In this document: piece after piece, positions 55,691 to 64,000 of the stretch
Layout: each line of letters opens with the position of its first letter
Numbering within the stretch: position 1 is the first letter of the stretch
Assembly (NCBI GenBank): GCA_022478985.1
Contig: JAKSZP010000159.1
Coordinates: 62,001 to 126,000 of the forward strand
Origin: Massospora cicadina
Taxonomy: Eukaryota; Entomophthoromycota; Entomophthoromycetes; Entomophthorales; Entomophthoraceae
Reading direction: 5' to 3'
Length of the DNA stretch: 64,000 nt
The notes under the pieces: model-generated
Seen by the model: only the letters and a program-made list of their open reading frames with translations
The model's database searches: none
Told to the model about the DNA's origin: nothing
Translations under genes and position numbers: made by a program

Positions 55691-56820
55691 TTAACATGGC
55701 TACAATGTTCCAACTGACCAATTCGCAATTATTGAAGATAGGGGAAGTGTGTTGGGGGAGGAAGTTCGCTGGAAGCAGAGAAGTGTGGAATTCGCCTGAA
55801 GGCTGAAAACCGAGATGATGAAGGGTCAGCCGCACCAGTACCATGCAGATTTCATGAAGAGGGTTGATGTGATATACCACAAGTTGCGCGTATGGGTGTC
55901 TAACCCAATAATATGATGGGAGATAATCTGGGCTTCTCACGATCATCCACTGTCAGGTCACCTGAGAGTTGGAAAGATGATGGAATTGGTGCAGCGGGAG
56001 TATTCTTGGCTGGGCCATCATAAGGATGTCCAGAAGTACGTGTGGGAGTTTTTGGTATGTGCAAAATCAAAGCCATTGAGAAAACCACCTTTGGGTAAGT
56101 TGAATCTACTACCAAAACCACAAGCCCCTTGGAGTTCGATTAGTGTTGATTTCATAGTGGGACTTCCAAAGGTGCAGGGGAAGGACGCAGTTATGATGGT
56201 CTTAGATAGATTTACCAATATGATGAGTTCTTCCCATGCAACGGGATTTTTTTAGCAAAGGATGTGGTGAGGATTTTCATCAAAGATGTGTTCTCCTGAC
56301 ATGGATTAACTGAGGAGATCACTTTAGGACTGGGGCCCATAAATTGTTTTGTAATTATGGTTGAATCTATTGGAAAATTTGGAAATCAGGCCTGGTCAGT
56401 CCTCAGCATACCATCCACAATCCGATGGACAAACAGAGAGGATAAATTAGATACTCAAACAGTATCTTTGGTGTTATGTGTCTGATTGGCAGGATGACTG
56501 GGTTTCGTGGGTCTGGATGGCCCAGTTCACTTACAATAATCACTCTTAATCCTCAACAGGAATGTCGCCATTTTTCGCGAATCATGGACCTAACCCCAGC
56601 TCAAACAGGGGATCCATGGGCGGCATATGTCAGGGGGCAGATGAGATATTACATACCATGTCAGATATCAGGAAGAAGCTATGAGGAAACTTTGAGCAGG
56701 CGATATCTTGGCAGAAGCAACAGGCAAATTGTCAAAGGGCGCCGGATCCAACGTTTGAGCCCGGGGACTGGGTATTGGTGGTGGCCAAGAATCATGCTGT
56801 CCCAGTCAAGAGTTGTAAGC
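55690..56820 (+). pseudogene. Integrase of P2
   Basis: Zinc-finger region: WASHDHPLSGHLRVGKMMELV and CAKSKP (55925-56070); its first cysteine reads F in VWEFLVCAK. Core: SISVDFIVGLPKVQGKDAVM (56138-56195) gives the first Asp. The second Asp block is decayed near 56300-56340. QSSAYHPQSDGQTERIN (56399-56450) supplies the Glu. A stretch ending FEPGDWVLVVAKNHAVPVK (about 56750-56810) is the start of the C-terminal module. Several frame changes; the family is certain, the protein is not functional. Confidence 0.88.
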
Positions 56821-56881
56821 TAGGTCCAAAGTTTTTAGCTCATACTGGATCGTCTGAGCTATTAATTGGGTTGCCTTTGAG

Positions 56882-57124
56882 TTGAGTTTACCAGTAGGTT
56901 CCAGAGCCCATCCAGTGATTCATGCTTCCCAGCTACAGGCATACAGGGGTGAGGGGCCGGAGCATCCAGGACCATTGAATCCTAGAGAGGGGGAGGTGCC
57001 AGAATATGAGGTGGAATGGATACTGGATGCCGAGTGGGTGAGAGGCCGGCAGCAACTGCTGGTGAAGTGGAAGGACTATCCAGAGGAGGAGGTGATGTGG
57101 CAAATGAAGGATGACTGTGCGTGA
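56882..57124 (+). pseudogene. Chromodomain end of P2 integrase
   Basis: The 80-residue frame reads HPVIHASQLQAYRG, then VPEYEVEWILDAEWVRGRQQLL and VKWKDYPEEEVMWQ. This is the canonical chromodomain order (E-x-E-x-IL ... L-V-K-W-K-x-Y ... W) at residues 38-75. In chromoviruses this module at the end of integrase reads histone marks. The following stop codon precedes a homologous tail (CPEKVQEFW) read through in M1 counterparts, so the true end may lie near 57160. Confidence 0.92.
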
Positions 57125-57155
57125 TGCCCAGAGAAGGTCCAGGAGTTCTGGTCTT

Positions 57156-57167
57156 CACAGGGGGTGA
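57156..57167 (+). other. Polypurine tract of P2
   Basis: CACAGGGGGTGA directly before the 3' LTR start TGTAACGG, matching the M1 tract at 3880-3893. Confidence 0.8.
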
Positions 57168-57811
57168 TGTAACGGATCAGGAAGCACCTGATCCATACAT
57201 TGGTTAGAATTGAGTATAGTTTGAGCTGAATGTGGCCCTGATTCAACAGGCATCAAACTTGGTAAGTTTGGAACAGGGTGAAATCTCTATCCCAAACCTG
57301 AATCACATCCATGGAATAATGATGGGCTTATGTGAGGCGTGGATGGATGGCGATCCAGTGGGATGGCGAATCATCAATAATGATGTGGTGGTAAGGGCTC
57401 AAAAGAGTTTAATCAAAAAAGGCTTATTTCATATTAGCAGTGCAGTATTTAGAGGAGGACATCGCAGCCCTGAAGGGCAGTTGCGTCTTCTAAAAGTGAA
57501 AATAGAATTCAAATAAAGAATATTTGCTCGCTTGGAAAAACAGTAATCTAATTAAATAATATAAGAAGATTGGATCAGAACTATGAGCTCAACCAGTGAG
57601 CTTGGCGTCTTCCCGGCCCTTTCCTGGTCCCAGACTCTGCTGTTGACGTGCAGCGTTGTAGGAACAGTGGTATGAGAATACGTGGCAATGACGAGACATG
57701 GCAGTCAGGTTTAGGGATGGGCCTCCGCCAGCCTGTACCTAATATGGCCAGTAACATGGCTCTTACTGCCCAATTCGTTCGTTGCATATTGGTGCAAGCT
57801 CACCCGTTACA
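57168..57811 (+). repeat. 3' LTR of P2
   Basis: Starts TGTAACGGATCAGG and ends CACCCGTTACA. The first eight and last eight bases are exact inverted complements (TGTAACGG and CCGTTACA). It is followed by the TSD TAGAC. Confidence 0.94.
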
Positions 57812-58600
57812 TAGACCAGGGGCTTGTATAGGTCAGCAAACTGTGGAATGAACTGATGGTAATAGCCCACCATGCCCAGGAATACATGAAAATCCCTAAG
57901 GCTCTGATGGCGTAACATCTTAACGGCGTTGCCTTTATCTGGGATGGGCTGGATACCACCTTTCAAGACTTTGTTTCCAAATAACTCTATTTTGGACAGG
58001 AAATCTGCACAATGATGGCTTAAGCTTTATTGAGGCCTTTCTAAGGCAGTTAAAGACTTCCCGGAGGTATTCAATATAACCTTTGAAAATTTTTGAGAGG
58101 AAAATGAAATCTTCAAGGTACACAAGGACACAGGATGATTTCAAGTCCTCAAGAACTCTACCATGACACATTTAAAGGCGGCGGGCGCTTTGCAAAGGCC
58201 CTGAGGCATCCTCGTTGGCTAGAATAGACCCTCAATGGCTATGAGTGCACATTTAATTTGTTTTTTGGAGAGAGCTCTACTTTCCAATATCTGCATTAAG
58301 ATCCAAGAAAAAAAATACTGTGACCTGGCAAGCAAGTACAGAGAGTTGTCAATCCACAGCAAGGGAAACTGTCCTTCTAGGTAAAGGAGTTAAACCCATC
58401 TATAGTCCAACACCACATGAGAGCTGTCATCCTTCTTTTGAACTAACAGGAGGGGTCAGCCCAAGGACTATGCGAAGGCACATATATATCCCAACTTCAA
58501 GTAGTTTACCTGAGCACAACAGCCACCTGAGTCTCTTCAAGTTTACTCTTCTGGTAGGGATGGTACCAAATGTGGGCGAGCATTCCAGTCTCCTCATGAT
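57812..58600 (-). pseudogene. Reverse transcriptase of N3, YLDD changed to YLED
   Basis: Minus-strand frames: 57935-58171 has LEDLKSSCVLVYLEDFIFLSKIF and LREVFNCLRKASIKLKPSLC, the RT palm end; 57763-57966 has FHVFLGMVGYYHQFIPQFADLYKPLVY, the connection block (true element sequence only down to 57812). Upstream (58.4-58.56 kb) are SPWADPSC and FKRR of the RT entry. The catalytic YLDD reads YLED. Frameshifts and stops separate the blocks. The coding frame continues at 52248 on the other side of P2. Confidence 0.85.
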
Positions 58601-60170
58601 GCAAAAACGCCATTTATTTTCCCAAAAAGTAGGTAGAAGTTATCAAGGTACATTAATATATTCAGTAATTTCTTAACCTAGCTCTGTTTATCAATAGTGA
58701 TCTCCTGCCCTATAGAGGTGTCAACTAGGGATACTGATGGGGGTATTCTATCCTGAAATCCCAAAAACTTAAAAAACTATAGACGTTGTAAATGGCATCT
58801 ACAGGTAGTAGTTAACATTTAATGATGTACTATTTGGCCTCATTGCCTTAGGTTTGTCAGTGGGCTTAACCAATAGCACTGATAAGGATTCAGCATAGGC
58901 AATATATAAAATCCTGGACATGCCAGGACTATCTCGACGGACAAGTTATCCAGGCCTCATATTTCTTGCAATTGTCTGGAAGAAATATTGATATGTACCC
59001 AGGTGTTGACATTAATCTGGGACTCTGGTGGTATAATGGTCGTCCTAGGCAAATATATTGGTATGCCTTCTTGACCATCTACTGCAGGAGAGGGCATTTG
59101 TACATGAGACACTCTTACAATTTACTTGTTAGAATCAGGACCGCTTAGATAATAGCTCTCTTCTGCTCCCTGATCTTAGCTGCACAGATTCTTGACCACT
59201 TGCGTTTATTGACTAAAAGTGATAAACTGGGGCAATAATAGTATGAAAACTACTATCAAAGTTGATTTCCTTAAAAAGCCGTGTTGACTGAAGGGTCTAA
59301 CGATAACCAGGTGCTTTTTCTTCCTGAAGATATATTTTACTGGTAGGCAACATTTTCCATATTCTCTTAAAGCTGAGAAAGCAGAAATTTGATAATATCA
59401 ACCTAAGGATATCTAATCCTTATACTCTTATTACAAGAGTAAGCTATAAAAACAACCTACAAACAACTAGGGTATTATATGTTTTGAATATGATTTTATT
59501 AGTGAATTATAGGGGGGTGTTTATTAGTATAATCGGCGCACAGCATTTCAGCTGTCCACTGGGATTGTATAATTGTTCCCCTCATAATTTAACCCTTGAG
59601 TTTTAGGCTCCAAATCTTGGCAGGTACCTTAGCATTGATTTTCTTAGGTACATTCATCATCAGTGTTTGGCAATTAACTTATTAGTGTCAGTAAACTGAT
59701 ACTAGTTGATTTGGGTCATGTTACATGATGATGATTCTACCATTTGACATAAGCATTAGAACACCAAGGTAGTTTCCAACAACTCCACATTCATTTTCTC
59801 TGAACACTTCCTCATAATAATTCTACTTTCATTTGTTACACCCTCATCGAATTAATGCTTAATACAGTTGGGGATCATCCCTGACAAAAAGCAAATTGAA
59901 TTAATCATCAGATCACTTCCATTGATTAATTACGACTAAAACTTTAGTTGGTAACAATTGCCAATATATTAGATTTTTTACCAATCATCAAATTGAAAAT
60001 CAATCAATGAGTTGGGTATGTGGTCAACTGAAATTACAGCAATACTTGAGCTTATCAATTTGCTTCTACTCTCAAACAGCCAATCCCAACTTTGACATCC
60101 ATCTTGGCTTCATAGGAGGCTATAAAATCCAGTGGGACCTGGTGCCCCAGCATAGTTAAGAATCCCCCAT
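58601..60170 (-). other. Decayed protease-RT interval of N3
   Basis: The spacing between protease and RT is about 1.5 kb, roughly double that in G2. I can read no domain in it. AT-rich filler or a further old insertion is possible. Confidence 0.35.
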
Positions 60171-60179
60171 CATAGTGCA

Positions 60180-60925
60180 TGACGGCTGAGTAGTCTTAGA
60201 GAAACTAATTTCCTAGGGGAAGGTCATAGCTCAGGTTATTAAAGCAATGCAGGCTTTTACAGAAAGCTTTCTCAAGCATATGGATAAAGAGGAATATGCC
60301 GCACTGGATTGAGTGTATTGTGGCCCAACCATACCATATTCCATGTTATGGGGCAAGTTTGGAGCAATTTAATATTTTAATTCATTAATCTAGACAAAAT
60401 GAAATTCACAGGGGAACCACTGTCAAAAAATGGCATGGACAGGGATTTTGTGGAGACATATGCCGATGCATATTACTAAGCCTTTAAACTGTGATGTAGA
60501 GTGAGGAGCTTATGAGTTTATAAGAAGAAGAGTAAGAAGTATAGGGGTTCTTTATTATTGATGAGTGCCTATCATCTTCTTCTGGTATGTCAGTGATACG
60601 CTCATTAGAGGTCGGTAAATATTCTTGAGGTGGTAAAGGGATGTCAGCATGATGTGTCTCATCCTTCATGCGAAAGCTGGTTCCCAACTACTCAGTAAGT
60701 CTTTTTCAAAAGGTCTTGACGCTAAAATGTAATCCATTGTAGTAAGCATTGAGGTTAGGGATTCTTCTGGCTCTCAACAATGTGAACTAAGTGTGACTAA
60801 AGAGGAGGTGGATGTGGTAGACTTGGGATGCAAGATAGAAAAAGGAATACCATTAAGTGCCTCCTTAATTTCCCAGATGAAAATTATGCTGTTCTTCCTG
60901 CCAATCACGTGCATTTTGACCTCAG
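60180..60925 (-). pseudogene. Protease and gag-protease linker of N3, DSG retained
   Basis: The minus strand reads FFDSGSPVNFILSRLMN, with the active-site triplet DSG at 60415-60423; DSG is an accepted variant of DTG. SPVNFI corresponds to SPVNVI in G2. Upstream, a 67-residue acidic frame (60484-60687) resembles a gag-protease linker by position. The flap and C-terminal parts (60.2-60.35 kb) are frameshifted. Confidence 0.68.
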
Positions 60926-61508
60926 TGTCACAATCAAAAAACCCCCAGTTTTTGACCGCCATAAAATAAATAATTCTTTTGTTGCCACCGGCAAGCAACC
61001 AAAGCAGCCTAACTGAGTAGAGAAAGGTTCGAGCACAAACAGCGCCAAACATTTCCTACTACTGGTTAATTATGCAAAGTCTTCTGGGTTAGTTTGACCC
61101 AACCTTATGAAAGCTCCTCGAAACAAAACACCTGAAAAAGACCCCAGGTATGCGAGGTATGCTAACCCCAAAACAAAATTTATGATTATTCAGGACCATA
61201 AAAAACAATGGTGCCCGCCGACCAGAGCTCATCTGGGGAGCCACCGCCAATGCTCCTTAGGAAGGGAATGCTAGGTTAATAGAATTCTGAAGTGAACTTC
61301 AGAATGGGCAAGCGCCTTAAATAGGCAGCCCTTTGGGGCCTCAACCAAGTCATTGATTAGGCTTGCACAAGCCTAATCTACAACTCAGGTGAGGCACAAC
61401 TCAGCGCCCAAAAAAACTGAACCAAAAACACTTAAAAGCTATCCAACTTAGATTTTGAAAATCGAATCTGAGTCATTATGTAATTATTGAGATGAACTAA
61501 TCGTTACA
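60926..61508. repeat. TRIM2 LTR, left copy
   Basis: Shares with the right copy long blocks such as GCCACCGGCAAGCAACCAAA, GCAGCCTAACTGAGTAG, GCTCCTCGAAACAAAACACC and GGTGCCCGCCGACCAGAGCT. Both end in an ACTTAAAAGC...GAATCTGAGTCA block. Confidence 0.94.
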
Positions 61509-62090
61509 TTACCCCTGCTAGAGGAGGGCCCCTCCCTGAAGAGGGGCCCCACAGCGGAAGGCCCCCAAGATGAGGGCTTTCTGGGGCGAGTTACCTCGAG
61601 CTCAAGAAATTTTGCCCAGATGAACTCCAGGCCCCTCAAGGAAACATAGATAGCAAGAGCAAATCAGGACTGGGCTGTTAGAATCAGCCCACTTGGCCTG
61701 AGGACGCACGCCCAGCACATGGCTGCATTGCACCCCCACTCCTGAGCTCCTGTTGGCGATGGTCTTCTCATCCTAACCAAGAAGGTGCTTTCCCCAACAG
61801 AAGCGTGAGAGGGGTTCATGGTTCAGCGTGGCTGGACATCCAACCCCTTTCTGGGCAGACTACCTGCAAGTGAGTAAGCCCTGTTGGGACAGGTCCCCTC
61901 GGCGCCACCAAATCCCTGGTGAGAGAAAGGCCCCACCGGGAAAATTAAATGACAGTCACTTCAAGTCAAGGGTTGGCTCAGTCACCAGCTCCCACCGGTA
62001 CTGGTTCCTCAACAACAGGGACTAATTGACTACTGATGGCAGCCAAGCTGGGGATCAGCAGTGTGCAGCGCAAATTTGACTTTGAATTAA
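61509..62090. other. Internal domain of TRIM2
   Basis: G/C-rich start with a potential fold (GAGGAGGGCCCCTCCC, then GAGGGGCCCC, 61521-61550), then unique sequence. A 65-codon frame at 61828-62025 has no recognised motif. No obvious polypurine tract precedes the right LTR. Confidence 0.6.
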
Positions 62091-62671
62091 TGTCACAATC
62101 AGAAAAACCCCAGTTTCTGACTGCCAATAAATATTCTTTTGGTGCCACCGGCAAGCAACCAAAGCAGCCTAACTGAGTAGGGAGAGGTTTGGGGAACCAA
62201 CAGCGCCAAACATTGCCTACTACTGGCTGGTTATGCAAAGTCCTCTGGGTTGGTTTGACCCAACATGAAAGCTCCTCGAAACAAAACACCTGAAAAAGAC
62301 CACAGATATTTGAGGTATGCTAACCCCAAAACAACCTTTATTTTTATTCAGGACCTTAAAAAACTATGGTGCCCGCCGACCAGAGCTAATCTTGGGAGCC
62401 ACCGCCAATACTCTCCAGTAAAGGAATGCTAGGTTAATAGAGTTACAAAGTGAACTTTGGAATGGGCAGGTGCAACTTATAAAGGCAGCCATTTGTGGGC
62501 CTCACTCAAGTCATTGATTAAGCTCGCACAAACCAGATCTACAACTTGGGTGAGGCACAATCCAGAGCCCAAAATGACCAAACTAAAAGCACTTAAAAGC
62601 GATCTGATTAAGATTTGGAAAATCTGAATCTGAGTCAGAATTTAATGATCAAGATGAACTCGATTGTTACA
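62091..62671. repeat. TRIM2 LTR, right copy
   Basis: Same blocks as the left copy; starts TGTCACAATCAG and ends CGATTGTTACA, followed by the TSD CTCAG. Confidence 0.94.
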
Positions 62672-64000
62672 CTCAGGGTAAGATCCCAATGCTAAGATGA
62701 CAGCAGTTATGGCGTCATCCAAACTAACGCTATTAGTGGTTACTAAAGCTGCACTTGGCCAAATAATTGCTGGAGTTCTACACCAGACTTTATGTTTTGT
62801 TCATCTGAATGCCCATGAACGCCTGCTTCTGATTGGCCAAAGTTTAATTGCTTCAAATTTTCTGGATGCAAGCGGTATGGACTTGTTCCCAGGTATGACA
62901 TTCCTTTTGATGGGGAGTCATAGTACCTGGGTGGTACTATATAAGCAGGAATGGATGTGCTTCATCTTCTGCTAGTCTATGGACTCCTCCATCAAGCTTT
63001 TATAAGCGTACAAGAAGAAGGGGATACTTTCCCACCCTAGAGTGAACTTTTTCTTTATACTAGGCTTAAAGTTAGTCACAGGAGGGATGAAAAGAGTTTT
63101 GACAACAGGAACCGGTAAAATTTTGGAGATAAAAGGATCTGCATAATCTTAAGGTATTTAATGATCCATTTGCCGTCTTAATCCTTTCAAATCCTCCTAA
63201 ATGTCATCCTAATTTCGCTTTAGAGAGGTAATGGAGGCTTTATGCACAAACTTCTCCTTTAGCTCTTGAATTTCAGCACGTTGTAGAGCAGCTAACTCTC
63301 AAAGTTTCTCAAATGAGTTTTGAACCCGCGCAGGTTTGCTCAATATACATAATGCAACCATCAGTGAGCTTGACGAAAGCACAGAAGTTATCCACTTTAC
63401 CTGACAAGGCCTCAATTAATACTCAGGGGTCAAGAGGCATTCCATCTACTAGAATCTTGCAGCCTTGGACCACATTAAATACTGATCTAGTAAGGCAGCA
63501 AGCTCCATGAGCAAGTCATGTTTCCAGGAGTCTGTAGGATAGCCCAGTATAGGCACCGCATGACCAAAAGGTCCTTGTGTCCTGGATGACCTTTGGACCT
63601 TTTAACCTTCAGGGCCTTATGGACCTCCTGATCTCTTAACCCTTTGGGCCCCTCACTTCCAGAGACAATATCTTGGGAGGCTAATTCCTGGTAGTGTTGC
63701 TGGAGGGTCTGCACAAGGCCCTCAATATGGTTAGAGCACTGTTTCTGGCGGCCTTAAGGAACTACATATTTTGACCAAGCTGGTCCTCAAGTAGCCTGAA
63801 ATTTCGCTATACAACATGGAGAGCTTTTATTAGCCTCATTTATCCTTTTATAGTTATTGACAATGGCTTTCCAATTATTGTGAATGAATAAAGAAGCCGA
63901 CTTAAAAAATGCAATTTTTTTGAGTTTGAGTAGACCCTAGTTGTCATGATACTTCATGTGATGCAGCCTAACTATTTGTAGGAGGTGATGAATGACCAGA
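62672..64000 (-). pseudogene. Gag relic of N3
   Basis: The minus strand reads, in changing frames, a low-complexity stretch (63.5-63.7 kb, GPKGL and GPFG words), then LYAYKSLMEESID and QKMKHIHSCL (about 62.96-63.03 kb), SRKFEAIKLWPIRSRRSWAFR, and VSLDDAITAVILALGSYPE near the TRIM2 edge. The gag of E4 at 36.85-37.6 kb has clear counterparts (LYLYSYES, HDNAIAAVIAGL). The element's 5' LTR must lie beyond the window. Confidence 0.62.

Larger units (their letters stand above)
52254..57811 (+). mobile_element. Chromodomain Ty3/Gypsy element P2, nested inside N3
   Basis: Direct LTRs (52254-52902 and 57168-57811) with short inverted ends (TGTAA...TTACA) flank gag, protease, RT, RNase H, integrase and chromodomain. 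A perfect 5-bp TSD, TAGAC, is at 52249-52253 and 57812-57816. A polypurine tract lies at 57156-57167. It is the same family as M1. The element is inserted opposite to N3, within its RT-RNase H connection. Stops and frameshifts break all ORFs, but the RT active-site YMDD and integrase residues survive, so it decayed less than M1. Confidence 0.95.
60926..62671 (+). mobile_element. TRIM2: miniature LTR retrotransposon nested in N3
   Basis: Two direct repeats of 583 and 581 bp (60926-61508 and 62091-62671), starting TGTCACAATCA and ending GTTACA, enclose only 582 bp. A perfect 5-bp TSD, CTCAG, lies at 60921-60925 and 62672-62676. The internal part has no gag or pol, so the element depends on proteins from another element. 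It interrupts the gag/linker region of N3. LTR similarity is high along the full length, higher by eye than for G2. Strand is arbitrary, as no primer site was recognised. Confidence 0.93.
50204..64000 (-). mobile_element. Ty3/Gypsy relic N3 with two nested insertions
   Basis: Leaving out P2 (52254-57811) and TRIM2 (60926-62671), the minus strand reads gag (64.0-62.67 kb), linker (60.9-60.48 kb), protease (60.45-60.18 kb), RT (58.6-57.81 kb), RNase H (52.25-51.56 kb) and integrase with a GPY/F-like end (51.56-50.4 kb). That is one Ty3/Gypsy coding order spread over 13.8 kb. Across each insert the reading resumes after removing one copy of the 5-bp TSD. No LTR of N3 was identified; the right end lies beyond the window. 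Confidence 0.82.

Overview
The window is a eukaryotic transposon graveyard, most likely from a filamentous fungus with a repeat-bloated, AT-rich genome. The evidence is Ty3/Gypsy chromoviruses with a C-terminal chromodomain, two-ORF APE-type LINEs with a CCHC knuckle in ORF1 and no visible RNase H, a tRNA-derived SINE and short LTR elements. I recognise no host gene, no rRNA gene and no free-standing functional tRNA gene, so the species cannot be named and even 'fungus' is an inference.

Layout from left to right. 1-2830: minus-strand gypsy relic (here E0). About 3195-15012: minus-strand chromovirus (M1) split by a plus-strand gypsy (G2, 5315-11517) that has LTRs and a target-site duplication (TSD). 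15.1-16.1 kb: gag-like relic. 17707-22991: plus-strand LINE (LINE A) flanked by a 12-bp TSD. 25200-27779: a three-LTR tandem miniature element (TRIM1). About 28715-33970: second plus-strand LINE (LINE B). 35.3-38.3 kb: relic with LTR-like end, protease and gag (E4), with a SINE (37676-37962) inserted in its gag. 39185-44245: third LINE (LINE C), minus strand, 14-bp TSD. About 46.8-47.3 kb: second copy of the LTR-like repeat. 48.2-50.2 kb: minus-strand pol relic (K). 50.2-64 kb: minus-strand gypsy relic (N3) that carries two separate insertions, a chromovirus (P2, 52254-57811, perfect 5-bp TSD) and a miniature LTR element (TRIM2, 60926-62671, perfect 5-bp TSD).

How the parts relate. M1 and P2 are one chromovirus family, with the same gag, integrase, chromodomain, polypurine tract and LTR termini. 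E0, G2, E4 and N3 are related through gag and/or protease. The three LINEs are one family. The SINE and LINE A share the last ~42 nt before the A-rich tail, the classic sign that a SINE uses that LINE's machinery. Every coding region is broken by stops, frameshifts or lost catalytic residues. Several catalytic aspartates were lost by C:G to T:A transitions. The nesting gives a relative order of insertion: M1 before G2; N3 before both P2 and TRIM2; E4 before the SINE, and before LINE C if the flanks of LINE C are E4.

All boundaries, similarities and translations were read by eye; percent identities were not computed.
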